The notes under the pieces were generated by a model. The model did not search any database. It was not told the origin of the DNA and worked only from the letters and a program-made list of their open reading frames with translations. Shown here one piece after another: positions 15,342-23,577 of a DNA stretch of 64,000 bases. How positions within the stretch are numbered: the first letter of the stretch is position 1; each line of letters opens with the position of its first letter. The translations under genes were made by a program, and so were the position numbers. The DNA comes from DASWJZ01 sp963739005 (GTDB lineage Bacteria; Pseudomonadota; Alphaproteobacteria; Rhizobiales; Afifellaceae). The stretch is taken from contig CAVTYQ010000003.1 in assembly GCA_963739005.1 (NCBI GenBank), positions 186,001-250,000 on the forward strand, in the 5' to 3' direction.

Positions 15342-16613
15342 ATGACGGCCGCCGACACCCATCACGCCATCGACGCGATCTTCCGCATCGAGCAGGCGAA
15401 GCTTATCGCCGGGCTTGCCCGGATGGTGCGCGACGTGGGCTTGGCCGAGGAGCTGGCGCAGGACGCGCTCGTCGCCGCGCTTGAGAGCTGGCCGAAATCC
15501 GGGGTCCCGGAGAAGCCCGGCGCCTGGCTTATGGCGACGGGCAAGCGCCGCGCCATCGACCGCATCCGCCGCGCCAGGATGCAGGAGCGGAAGCACGAAG
15601 AGATCGGCCGCGATCTCGAAAGCGAACAGGACGAGACGCCCGACATCGATGCCGCGCTCGACGACGAGATCGGCGACGACCTTTTGAGCCTGATCTTCAC
15701 CGCCTGCCACCCGGTGCTTGCAACCGAGGCGCGGGTGGCGCTGACGCTTCGCCTCGTCGGCGGGCTGACGACCGAGGAGATCGCGCGCGCCTTCCTTGTG
15801 CCGGAGCCGACGATCGCGCAGCGCATCGTGCGCGCCAAGCGGACGCTCGCCGAGAAGCAGATTCCTTTCGAGGTCCCGCGCGGTACGGAACTCGCTGAGC
15901 GCCTCGCTTCGGTGCTTGAGGTCGTCTACCTCGTCTTCAACGAAGGCTACGCCGCGACGGCGGGCGACGACTGGATGCGCCCGCAGCTCGCACAGGAGGC
16001 GCTCCGCCTCGGCCGCATCCTTGCCGCCCTCGCGTCGGAGGAGCCGGAGGTTCTGGGTCTCGTCGCATTGATGGAGATCCAGGCCTCGCGCTTCAACGCC
16101 CGCACCGATGCCGCGGGCGAGCCGATCCTGCTCCTCGACCAGAACCGCGCGCTCTGGGACCATCTTCTGATCGGGCGCGGACTCGCCGCCCTCGCCCAGG
16201 CCGAGGCGCGCGCCAAGGCGCACGGGTTCGCGCTCGGTCCCTACGCGCTGCAGGCCGCGATCGCCGCCTGCCATGCGCGCGCCGCGACGCCCGAGGCGAC
16301 CGACTGGCCGCGCATCGTGGCGCTCTATGAGCGGCTTCAGGAGGCCGTGCCCTCCCCCGTCGTGGAGCTGAACCGCGCCGTCGCCGTTTCGATGGCCTCG
16401 GGGCCCGCCGCCGGTCTTGAAATCGTCGAGCGCCTCGCTGCCGAGCCGACCTTGAAGAGCTATCACCTCCTGCCGAGCGTCCGCGCCGACTTCCTGAAGA
16501 AGCTCGGCCGGCTCGACGAGGCGCGCGGCGAATTCGAGCGCGCCGCCGGGCTAACGAAGAACGCCCGCGAACGCGCTCTGCTCCTCAGTCGCGCTAAGGA
16601 GTGTGAAGGCTAG
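15342..16613 (+). CDS. ECF-type RNA polymerase sigma factor with C-terminal helical/TPR domain (ECF42 group)
   Basis: A 423-residue sigma factor: sigma-2 region at about 15-85 (GLARMVRDVGLAEELAQDALVAALESWP, KRRAIDRIRR), sigma-4 region at about 125-170 (LRLVGGLTTEEIARAFLVPEPTIAQRIVRAKRTLAE), and a ~240-residue extension with DUF6596-type sequence (VYLVFNEGYAAT, RLGRILAAL) and TPR-like repeats near the end. That layout defines the ECF42 group, which has no anti-sigma factor gene beside it; the extension itself is thought to control activity. The linked DGPF, VOC and GST genes and three TGTCGA-N17-CGTC promoters fit an autoregulated stress regulon. The inducing signal is unknown. Confidence 0.94.
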   Translation: MTAADTHHAIDAIFRIEQAKLIAGLARMVRDVGLAEELAQDALVAALESWPKSGVPEKPGAWLMATGKRRAIDRIRRARMQERKHEEIGRDLESEQDETPDIDAALDDEIGDDLLSLIFTACHPVLATEARVALTLRLVGGLTTEEIARAFLVPEPTIAQRIVRAKRTLAEKQIPFEVPRGTELAERLASVLEVVYLVFNEGYAATAGDDWMRPQLAQEALRLGRILAALASEEPEVLGLVALMEIQASRFNARTDAAGEPILLLDQNRALWDHLLIGRGLAALAQAEARAKAHGFALGPYALQAAIAACHARAATPEATDWPRIVALYERLQEAVPSPVVELNRAVAVSMASGPAAGLEIVERLAAEPTLKSYHLLPSVRADFLKKLGRLDEARGEFERAAGLTKNARERALLLSRAKECEG

Positions 16614-16647
16614 GACGACGGCATCGGAGGCGCGGCACCGACTGGCT

Positions 16648-16748
16648 GTCGTCATTGCCGGGCTTGCCCCGGCAATCCATTCCGTGACCATCCCGCGCGG
16701 TTCGACCGTTCCGGAATGGATGCCCGGATCAAGTCCGGGCATGACGAC
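16648..16748. repeat. Palindromic repeat, family A (head-to-head pair)
   Basis: Two inverted units: GTCATTGCCGGGCTTGCC...CATTCCGTGAC (16651-16688) and CCGGAATGGATGCCCGG...GGGCATGACGAC (16711-16748), around a 22-base centre. The first carries GCCGGG/CCCGGC arms, the second GCCCGG/CCGGGC arms, so they differ by compensating bases. It separates the convergent sigma factor and AsnC genes and may fold into a long hairpin at both transcript ends. Confidence 0.88.
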
Positions 16749-16751
16749 TTG

Positions 16752-17228
16752 TTATGCCGCTGAGCGCGGCAGCGGTGGCAGGCGGCGCTTGACCGGCGAG
16801 GACTGGATGATCGAGGTGTTGGTCATCGCGAACGGGATGATCTGATCGATGACCTTCTCCAGGTCCTGCATCGAGCTGACATGCGCCTTGGCGATGAAGC
16901 AATCCTCGCCGGTCACCCGGTCGCATTCCACGATGGCCGGAAGTCCGTTCAGCACCTCCGCCACCTTCTCGAGCTGGCCGGGGATCGGGCGGATGCGAAG
17001 ATAGGCCGCGAGCGGCAGGCCGAGCGCCGCGGGGTCGATCCGCGCCACGTAGCCGGTGACGATCCCGGCTTCTTCCAGCCGCCGCACGCGCTCCGTGACG
17101 CTAGGCGCGGAGAGGCCCGTCGTGCGGGCGAGATCCGCCATCGTGACGCGCGCATCCTCGGACAGCGCACGCAGGATCTTCACATCGGTCGCGTCGACAT
17201 CGCTGTTTTTATATCGAAGCCGTTTCAT
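16752..17228 (-). CDS. Lrp/AsnC-family transcriptional regulator
   Basis: A 158-residue regulator with an N-terminal helix-turn-helix (DATDVKILRALSEDARVTMADLARTTGLSAPSVTERVRRLEEAGIV, residues about 10-55) and the C-terminal RAM ligand-binding domain (YLRIRPIPGQLEKV, VTGEDCFIAKAHV). Such proteins form octamers and respond to amino acids. The ATG at 17228 follows AGGAAAA; 18 further upstream codons are open but would occupy the shared promoter region. It is divergent, 89 bases away, from an EamA-type exporter, the common arrangement in which AsnC regulators control an amino acid exporter. Confidence 0.92.
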   Translation of the reverse strand: MKRLRYKNSDVDATDVKILRALSEDARVTMADLARTTGLSAPSVTERVRRLEEAGIVTGYVARIDPAALGLPLAAYLRIRPIPGQLEKVAEVLNGLPAIVECDRVTGEDCFIAKAHVSSMQDLEKVIDQIIPFAMTNTSIIQSSPVKRRLPPLPRSAA

Positions 17229-17317
17229 CGACTTTTCCTGATATCCGAACGTGAATCGAGCATAACGCATCGCCATAGGCATGCCAATTCTTTTAGATTA
17301 CCTTCAATCTCTCAGGC

Positions 17318-18223
17318 ATGAGCATTCGCGGCGCGACGCTGACCGACACCGCCGAAATCGTGCCGCCGCACGCCTGGTTCGGGGTGAGCGCGGTCTTCCA
17401 CTATCTCGGGCCGTCGTTCGCCGTGCTGCTCTTCCCCTTCGTCGGCGTGCTCGGCGTCGCCTGGCTTAGGATCGCGACCGCCGCCCTCGTCTTCGCGCCC
17501 ATCACGAAGCCCTGGAAGACCTTCGCCCGCGCGGATCGTCGCGAGCGTCTTCTGATCCTCGCCCTCGGCGCCTGCCTCGCCGTCATGAATTGTGCGTTCT
17601 ATCTCGCGCTTGACCGCCTGCCGATCAGCCTCGTCGCGGCAATCGAGTTCGTCGGCACGATCGGAGTCGCTCTTTACGGGCTGCGGACGTCACGCAATCT
17701 CGCCGCGCTCGCGCTGACGCTTCTCGGCGTCTTCATCCTGATCGACGTGAAGTGGTCGAGCGACCCGCTCGGCCTCCTCTGGGCATTCCTGAACGGCGCG
17801 CTTTTCGTCGGCTATGTCGTGCTCGGCCACAAGGCCGCCGCGGGCGGCGCGTCGGGTGGCGTGGAGCGCCTTGGCGCGGCGATGGCCGCCGCCTTCCTCG
17901 TCGTCATGCCGATCGGCTTCCTCCAGGCGCTCGCCGCGTTCGCCCATCCGATGCTCCTTCCAGCCGGCATCGGCGTCGGCATCTCGTCATCGGTAATCCC
18001 CTATGTCTGCGACCAGCTCGCCATGTCGCGGCTGCCGCGCGCGAGCTTCGCGCTGCTCCTTGCGCTCCTCCCCGCCACGGCAACCATCATCGGCGCGATC
18101 GTGCTCGCGCAGATCCCGAGCCTGAGAGATGTGATCGGCATCCTTCTCGTCATGGCCGGCGTCGCCGTGCACAAGCCCGCGCCGGCGAACAGAATCGCCA
18201 ACACGCCCGTCGACCAGGGCTGA
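17318..18223 (+). CDS. EamA/DMT-family transporter (RhtA-like)
   Basis: A 301-residue inner-membrane protein with ten predicted helices in two EamA repeats. Features include GVSAVFHYLGPSFAVLLFPFVG, the second-repeat PISLVAAIEFVGTIGVALYG, and SSVIPYVCDQLAMSRLPRASFALLLALLPATATIIG, close to the RhtA group of threonine/homoserine exporters. The gene faces away from an AsnC-type regulator across a short intergenic region, which supports regulated amino acid export. The substrate is inferred only. Confidence 0.9.
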   Translation: MSIRGATLTDTAEIVPPHAWFGVSAVFHYLGPSFAVLLFPFVGVLGVAWLRIATAALVFAPITKPWKTFARADRRERLLILALGACLAVMNCAFYLALDRLPISLVAAIEFVGTIGVALYGLRTSRNLAALALTLLGVFILIDVKWSSDPLGLLWAFLNGALFVGYVVLGHKAAAGGASGGVERLGAAMAAAFLVVMPIGFLQALAAFAHPMLLPAGIGVGISSSVIPYVCDQLAMSRLPRASFALLLALLPATATIIGAIVLAQIPSLRDVIGILLVMAGVAVHKPAPANRIANTPVDQG

Positions 18224-18232
18224 CGCGAAGCG

Positions 18233-18862
18233 TCAGCCCTTCATCATCGCCGCGATCGGCGCTGCCGCCGCCTGCCACGACGGGCGCGCCTCCATGCGCG
18301 CGAGCCAGGCGGTGATATGCGGCGTCTCGTCGAGCGTGATGCGCGCGCCCTTGCGGTAGACGAACGTGCTCGCCACGGCGAAGTCGGCAAGGCTCAGCTC
18401 GCCGGCGACCCAGTCCTTGTCGGCGAGGTTGGCGTCGAGGATCGGGAGAAACTGCGCGAGCTCCTTCAGCGACGGTTCGATCGCCTTCTCGTCGGGTTCG
18501 CCCATGCCGAACATCTTCTTGAGCAGCCGTTCGAAGACGACGCGCTGCGTGGCGGGGCCGAGGTGCACCGCGTGCCAGTAGGTCCATTGATCCACGACCG
18601 CGCGCTTCTTCGGATCTTGCGGATAGAGCTTGCCCTTGAGACTCGCGAGATAGGCGTTGATGGCGCGGCTCTCCCAAAGCACGAGGTCGCCGTCGATGAG
18701 CACCGGCACTTTGCCGTTCGGATTGATCGCCAGGTAGGACGCGGTCTTGTTCTCGCCGTTCCGCATATCGACGTCGATGATCTCGAGATCAATTCCGAGC
18801 TCGTTTGCGACCGCGCGGACGCGAAGGGCATTGGGTGAGAGATTGGCGTTGTAGAGCTTCAT
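18233..18862 (-). CDS. Glutathione S-transferase
   Basis: A 209-residue GST of the theta/beta-like type. The N-terminal thioredoxin domain begins MKLYNANLSPNALRVRAVANELG, in which Ser9 is in the active-site position, and carries NPNGKVPVLIDGDLVLWESRAINAYLA with the cis-proline and the glutathione-binding Glu-Ser pair. The C-terminal helical domain contains ELSLADFAVAS, the usual N-capping box. It ends ten bases from the exporter gene on the other strand. Distinct from the GST at 13043 and without the ECF-type promoter. Confidence 0.93.
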   Translation of the reverse strand: MKLYNANLSPNALRVRAVANELGIDLEIIDVDMRNGENKTASYLAINPNGKVPVLIDGDLVLWESRAINAYLASLKGKLYPQDPKKRAVVDQWTYWHAVHLGPATQRVVFERLLKKMFGMGEPDEKAIEPSLKELAQFLPILDANLADKDWVAGELSLADFAVASTFVYRKGARITLDETPHITAWLARMEARPSWQAAAAPIAAMMKG

Positions 18863-19087
18863 GGCATGACCTGCGGCAGGGTTTCGTCGGCGGCCGTATA
18901 TCGCAAAGCCGGGCGCCTGATTCTCATAAATCCGCGATTGGCGCCGTTACCGGCCCGGCGGGCGCCTTGGGTGCAGCCTGTCTGGGAGGAGCTTGCGGTG
19001 TTTCTCTACTGACGAAGGCGCGTCGCTGATATACGGATTCCTGCCGATCAACCCACGTCCCAAACGGCGATGCCGAATTGAGAACGC

Positions 19088-19507
19088 ATGCGCTCCCGCG
19101 TCCGCATCACATCTTCATGGATCATGCTCGCAGCGGGCGCCGCGCTCTTTCTCGGAACGCCCGCGGCGATGGCGGATGACGACATCGCCGGAAGATGGGC
19201 GGGTACGGTCCAGCAATCGGACGGCCAGACCTACCCGGCGGTCATGGAATTCGACGCGGAGGGCCACGGAAGCAGCGACTATCCGTCGCTGAATTGCGCC
19301 GGCAAGCTCTCCGGCACGGGAAAAAAGGGGAACTACCAATTCCGCGAAACGATCGGCGGCGCCGGTCGAGCGGGGGAGACGGGCCGTTGCATCGACGGAA
19401 CGATCAGCGTCAGCGTTTCAGGCGATGTGATGCGTTGGTCCTGGACCGGCGAGTGGCAGGGCAAGCCGATCACCGCGTCGGGCACCCTTACGCGCGACAA
19501 GCCGTGA
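19088..19507 (+). CDS. Hypothetical secreted protein
   Basis: A 139-residue protein with an N-terminal signal peptide (WIMLAAGAALFLGTPAAMA, cleavage about residue 29) and a small mature domain beginning DDDIAGRWAGTVQQSDGQTYPAVMEF. The strand-rich pattern with GRW, a central GKLSGTGKKGNYQFRE and final WTGEWQGKPITASGTL resembles small lipocalin-like exported proteins, but I cannot assign a family. Two cysteines (LNCAG, GRCID) may form a disulphide. It stands alone 95 bases before leuD on the same strand. Confidence 0.75.
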   Translation: MRSRVRITSSWIMLAAGAALFLGTPAAMADDDIAGRWAGTVQQSDGQTYPAVMEFDAEGHGSSDYPSLNCAGKLSGTGKKGNYQFRETIGGAGRAGETGRCIDGTISVSVSGDVMRWSWTGEWQGKPITASGTLTRDKP

Positions 19508-19602
19508 CAATCCCGGACCTTTGCAATTCGGTAAGGCGCCTTCCGACGATCTTTGCATTCCCCGGCGTCCCGGCCTAAGTAGCGCCCCCAAGGAGCGTTC
19601 CC

Positions 19603-20208
19603 ATGGACAAGTTCACGAGTCTCACCGCCGTCGCCGCACCGCTGCCGCGCGTCAACATCGACACCGACGCAATCATCCCGAAGCAGTATCTGAAGACAAT
19701 TCTGCGGAGCGGCCTCGGCAAGGGCCTCTTTTCCGAATGGCGCTACAACGACGACGGCTCGGACAACCCCGATTTCGTCTTGAACAAGCCGGCCTATAGG
19801 CAAGCCAAGATCATCGTCGCCGGTGATAATTTCGGCTGCGGCTCGAGCCGCGAGCACGCGCCCTGGGCGCTCAAGGACTACGGCATCACCTGCATCATCT
19901 CCACGAGCTTCGCCGACATCTTCTATACGAACTGCTTCCAGAACGGCCTCCTCCCCGCGATCGTCAAGCCGGAGGACCTGGAGAAGCTGATGGACGACGC
20001 CTCGCGCGGCGCCAACGCGACGCTCACGATCGACCTTGCGAAGCAGGAGATCTACGGGCCGGACGGTGGCGTGGTGAAGTTCGAGATCGATCCGTTCAAG
20101 AAGCACTGCCTGCTGAACGGGCTCGACGGCATCGGCATCACCGAGCAGAAGGCGGACGCGATCAAGGCTTACGAGGCCAAGCACGAGAGCGATCGGCCCT
20201 GGGTGTGA
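19603..20208 (+). CDS. leuD: 3-isopropylmalate dehydratase small subunit
   Basis: LeuD is the swivel-domain partner of LeuC (gene at 5545) in leucine synthesis. The 201-residue product has the normal length and shows ITAVAAPLPRVNIDTDAIIPKQYLK-type opening, GDNFGCGSSREHAPWALKDYG (substrate loop) and SFADIFYTNCFQNGLLP. AAGGAGCG precedes the ATG. Its last four bases overlap the start of a small secreted protein gene. leuB is not in the window. Confidence 0.97.
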   Translation: MDKFTSLTAVAAPLPRVNIDTDAIIPKQYLKTILRSGLGKGLFSEWRYNDDGSDNPDFVLNKPAYRQAKIIVAGDNFGCGSSREHAPWALKDYGITCIISTSFADIFYTNCFQNGLLPAIVKPEDLEKLMDDASRGANATLTIDLAKQEIYGPDGGVVKFEIDPFKKHCLLNGLDGIGITEQKADAIKAYEAKHESDRPWV

Positions 20209-20522
20209 AGGCCCTCCTCGCGCTCGCGACGCTCCTCCCCCTCGCCACGCCGTTTCCGGCCTTCGCCGACGAAGTGTCGGAATGCGAGAGCCTCGCCGCG
20301 TTCGATTTCCCCAAGGAGTCGCGCAACTCGCGACTCCACATCGACCGCGCCGCGGTGAATGTCGACAAGGCCGAAGTGAAGGCCGGCAAGGAATACGTGT
20401 CGTCCGTGCTGCACGGACCGGCGACGCTTGAGGCGTCCAGCGGATCGACGCGCGTGCGCTTCGTCTGCCTCTATGGAGGGGTCGGCGTCGGCCCGCTCTT
20501 CGTCTGGCTGCTTCCCGACTGA
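20205..20522 (+). CDS. Hypothetical small secreted protein coupled to leuD
   Basis: A 105-residue product starting at GTG within the leuD stop codon region. It has a signal peptide (KALLALATLLPLATPFPAFA) and a short mature part with two cysteines (SECES, FVCLYGG). The C-terminal third reads VRFVCLYGGVGVGPLFVWLLPD, similar in style to small exported proteins found after leuD in related bacteria, but I do not know the family. Translational coupling to leuD suggests cotranscription. Confidence 0.72.
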   Translation: MKALLALATLLPLATPFPAFADEVSECESLAAFDFPKESRNSRLHIDRAAVNVDKAEVKAGKEYVSSVLHGPATLEASSGSTRVRFVCLYGGVGVGPLFVWLLPD

Positions 20523-20557
20523 CGTCCCAAACGCAGGTCCGTGGTGGAGAACGAACG

Positions 20558-20986
20558 ATGACGACGAACGACGTGTGGCCTGGCGGCATGCCGGAGGTCG
20601 GGCAGACCGCGCGCCGGTCGCGCAAGGTCACCGCCCGCGACATCGAGCTCTTCACCGAGATGAGCGGCGACAAGAATCCGCTGCACTATGACGAGGCGGT
20701 GGCGAAGGCGACGCGTTTTGGCGGCATCGTCGTGCAGGGCGGCGTGACCAGCGCGATCCTGAACGCCGTCGTCGCCGAGGACCTGCCGGGACCCGGTACC
20801 GTATTCCTGCAGACGCACTGGAACTTCAAGGCGCCGGTCAGGCCCGGCGATACGATCACCGGCGAGGTCACCAAGGCGCGCCCCGACAAGCCCATCACGG
20901 AGATCAAGACCCGCGTCATCCGCGACGACGGCACCATCGTCCTTGACGGCGAAGCAGTCTGTTACACGATGCCGATCGCGAAGTGA
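20558..20986 (+). CDS. MaoC-family dehydratase (hot-dog fold)
   Basis: A 142-residue single hot-dog domain related to (R)-specific enoyl-CoA hydratases. The hydratase motif is clear: DIELFTEMSGDKNPLHYDEAVAKATRFGGIVVQGG, where the Asp and His of the D-x4-H motif are the catalytic pair. The FKAPVRPGDTITGEV strand follows. GTGGAGA precedes the ATG. Position after leuD and the small secreted protein suggests the same operon, but its substrate (a short-chain enoyl-CoA or a related thioester) is not evident. Confidence 0.93.
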   Translation: MTTNDVWPGGMPEVGQTARRSRKVTARDIELFTEMSGDKNPLHYDEAVAKATRFGGIVVQGGVTSAILNAVVAEDLPGPGTVFLQTHWNFKAPVRPGDTITGEVTKARPDKPITEIKTRVIRDDGTIVLDGEAVCYTMPIAK

Positions 20987-21002
20987 GACGCGCGCAAATT
21001 CC

Positions 21003-21857
21003 CTAGCGCCGCGCCGCCTTCGCCGCGCGCTGCGACAAGACAATCGCGACGCCGCCGAGAGTCACCGCTGAAGCGATAAGCAGCCGTGGTGTCACCTGCT
21101 CCGAGAGGAGCACGACCCCGCAGAACGCCGCGATCACCGGCACGGAGAGTTGCACCGTCGCGGCGCGCGTCGCGGTTAGTCCCGAAAGCGCCGCGTACCA
21201 GACGACGTAGCCGCATCCCGAAGCGAGCGCGCCCGAGGCAATCGCAAGGGCGAGGCCGGTCGAGGAGACGCTGAAATCGCGCCAGAAGAACAGGCTGACG
21301 ATCACTGCGAGCGGCACCGAATAGATGAAGTTCCCGGCGGAGGCGACGAGCGGATCCGCCGCGCCCCGTCCGAGCAGCGAATAGAACCCCCAGGCGATTC
21401 CCGCGATCGCCATCAAGACGGCGCCGAACGCGTCGGGCGCCGTCACGCCGGGCGAGACGAGATAAATCAGCCCGGCGATCGCCAGAGAGAGCCCGCCCCA
21501 CGAGAGGAGCGTGAAGTGCTCGCCCGCTCGAAGCGCAAAGATGAACATCGTGAGCTGGACCGCGCCGAAGAGAATGAGCGCGCCCGTCCCCGCGCTGAGC
21601 GAGAGATAGGCGAAGGAGAAAAAGGCCATATAGGCGAAGAGCGCGACGACCGCGCGCCAGTCCGCCGAAGGTCGGCCGCCGCCGCGCCGCAGCATCGCCA
21701 TGATCAGGCCGAGCGCTGTCGCGCCGGAGATGATTCTGACGCTGGTAAAGCTTGCCGCGTCGATCGACCCCGCTCCGAGCGCGAGCCGGCAGAGCAGCGA
21801 ATTCGCCGCAAACGCCAGCATCGCGACGGCGGTCAAGAGTACCGTGCGCGTCGTCAT
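21003..21857 (-). CDS. DMT-superfamily (EamA) transporter
   Basis: A 284-residue membrane protein with ten hydrophobic helices arranged as two EamA repeats. It opens LLTAVAMLAFAANSLLCRLALGAGSIDAASFTSVRIISGA, and the second repeat has AGNFIYSVPLAVIVSLFFWRDF and QLSVPVIAAFCGVVLLSEQ. The ATG at 21857 was chosen because it begins just before the first helix; a GTG-like extension of 25 residues upstream is Pro/Arg-rich and unlikely. It converges on the MaoC gene. Substrate unknown; distinct from the exporter at 17318. Confidence 0.88.
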   Translation of the reverse strand: MTTRTVLLTAVAMLAFAANSLLCRLALGAGSIDAASFTSVRIISGATALGLIMAMLRRGGGRPSADWRAVVALFAYMAFFSFAYLSLSAGTGALILFGAVQLTMFIFALRAGEHFTLLSWGGLSLAIAGLIYLVSPGVTAPDAFGAVLMAIAGIAWGFYSLLGRGAADPLVASAGNFIYSVPLAVIVSLFFWRDFSVSSTGLALAIASGALASGCGYVVWYAALSGLTATRAATVQLSVPVIAAFCGVVLLSEQVTPRLLIASAVTLGGVAIVLSQRAAKAARR

Positions 21858-22305
21858 CTGGTGCGAGGTTGTCGGCAGGGGTTCGGGCCTCTTCTGGACG
21901 GCGGGCACGGATCGGGAGCGGGACAGAGCCAATCTCGCGCCGCCGCGTCAACCGGCTCTCGCGCCTTTGATCGCGCCGGCGGACCGCGGTCGCGCGAAAA
22001 TCGGCATGTCCCGCGCGAGAATCGTAGCGGCGAAAATTTCTCCGCCGATGTCGATTTCAGGGGTCGCCGTTCGACGAACTGATGAGAACGGCCGGTCGGT
22101 CGCTTGGAGCTGAGCACCGGTTCCTGACGTTGCAATTGACGGAAATTTCGGCATGAACGCGCCTCTTTTCAAAGCAGACCGCGCCCATCGACCGCGCTTT
22201 GTCAGCAGTCTGTCGGCGCAATCCATGCTTGGCTTGATCATTCCGCCCGATTGCGCCAAAAGGCGCGTCCGCCTCCCAAGGCCGAAATCTCCGAGAGCCG
22301 TCTAA
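21858..22305. other. 448-base gap between divergent transporter genes
   Basis: No convincing gene, repeat or RNA is seen here. It must hold the promoters of the DMT transporter (leftward) and the Bcr/CflA transporter (rightward). The stretch 22000-22250 looks slightly richer in A and T than its surroundings (for example GAAAATTTC and TGCAATTGACGGAAATTTC), as promoter DNA often is. Confidence 0.5.
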
Positions 22306-23508
22306 ATGCGTGCAAGCTTCGCCAAGAGCGCGATCGTGCTCGGCCTCCTCGCGGCCGTCGGACCGTTCGCGATCGACATGTATCTGCCGGCGCTGCCGAC
22401 GATCTCCGCAAGCCTCGGCGCCTCGACCGCGGCGACGCAGATGACGCTGATGGTCTTCTTCGTCGCCTTCGGCGTCTGCCAGATCGTCTACGGGCCGGTG
22501 TCCGACATGGTCGGCCGCAAGCCGCCGCTCTATTTCGGCCTGGCGCTTTTCGGCGCGGCCTCGGTCGGCTGCGCGCTCGCGCCGTCGATCGCCTGGCTGA
22601 TCGCGTTTCGCACGCTGCAGGGCGTCGGCGCCTCCTCCGTCATGGTGATCCCGCGCGCCATCATCCGCGACATGCACACCGGCGTCGAGGCGACGCGGCT
22701 GATGGCGCTCGTCATGCTCGTCTTCTCCGTCTCGCCGATCCTCGCGCCCTTGACCGGAAGCGCGCTGATCGTGCTCTTCGGCTGGCGCGCCGTCTTCGTC
22801 GCGGTGACGATCGCGACTCTTCTGAGCATCGCCCTCCTCGCGCTCTTCCAGCCGGAGACGCGGCTTGAGAAGGATCGCGTCCGCATCAGCGCCGGCAGCC
22901 TCGCCGCCGGCTTCGGCAAACTCCTTCGCGACCGGCATTTCCTCGGCCTGACCTTCATTGCCGGGCTCGGCATGTCGAGCTTCTTCGCGTTCCTGGCGAG
23001 CTCGTCCTTCATCTACATCGACCATTTCGGGCTGACGCCGACCGAGTACAGTCTCGGCTTCTCGGTGAACGCCATCGGCTTCATCGGCTCCTCGCAGTTC
23101 GCCGCAAGGCTCGGCGGACGCTTCGGCATGGCGCGCGTGGTGACGACGGCGGTGACCTGCTACGCGGCGATCGCCGTCGCGCTCTTTGCGGTGACGCTCG
23201 CCGGCGTCGACAGCCTCGCGGTCCTGATCGTGATGCTCTTCTGCTCCTTCGCCTTCCTCGGCCTCGTCATCCCGACGACGATGGTGCTGGCGCTCGACGC
23301 GCATGGCCCGATCGCCGGCATGGCCTCGGCGCTCGGCGGCACGCTGCAGATGCTGACCGGCGCCGCGATGATCGTCATCGTCAGCCTCTTCTTCGACGGC
23401 ACCGCGCTTCCGATGGTGACGACGATCGCCGCCTGCGCGCTCGGCGCCTTCGTGCTCGCCCAGCTTACCCTCGGCCGCCGTCGCTTCATCCCCGCCCCGG
23501 CGGAGTGA
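22306..23508 (+). CDS. Bcr/CflA-family multidrug efflux MFS transporter
   Basis: A 400-residue major facilitator protein of the DHA1 Bcr/CflA group with twelve predicted helices. Diagnostic parts are the opening LLAAVGPFAIDMYLPALPTISASLG, the helix 2-3 loop GPVSDMVGRKPPLYFG, and TLQGVGASSVMVIPRAIIRDMH in helix 4-5 (motif C-like). Such proteins export bicyclomycin, chloramphenicol and related compounds using the proton gradient. A second Bcr/CflA-type gene is at 59689. No regulator is adjacent. Confidence 0.93.
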   Translation: MRASFAKSAIVLGLLAAVGPFAIDMYLPALPTISASLGASTAATQMTLMVFFVAFGVCQIVYGPVSDMVGRKPPLYFGLALFGAASVGCALAPSIAWLIAFRTLQGVGASSVMVIPRAIIRDMHTGVEATRLMALVMLVFSVSPILAPLTGSALIVLFGWRAVFVAVTIATLLSIALLALFQPETRLEKDRVRISAGSLAAGFGKLLRDRHFLGLTFIAGLGMSSFFAFLASSSFIYIDHFGLTPTEYSLGFSVNAIGFIGSSQFAARLGGRFGMARVVTTAVTCYAAIAVALFAVTLAGVDSLAVLIVMLFCSFAFLGLVIPTTMVLALDAHGPIAGMASALGGTLQMLTGAAMIVIVSLFFDGTALPMVTTIAACALGAFVLAQLTLGRRRFIPAPAE

Positions 23509-23531
23509 GGGTCAAAGCCATCGACGCGCGT

Positions 23532-23555
23532 AACCTCCCCCTTGAGGGGAGGTTA
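23532..23555. repeat. Short repeat, family C (CTCCCC...GGGGAG type)
   Basis: AACCTCCCCCTTGAGGGGAG followed by GTT forms a short hairpin in the gap between two convergent genes. Related sequences are at 27581-27627, 27971-28015 and, inside imuB, 46611-46679. Confidence 0.7.
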
Positions 23556-23577
23556 AAAGCGTCACGGCTACGTTGCC

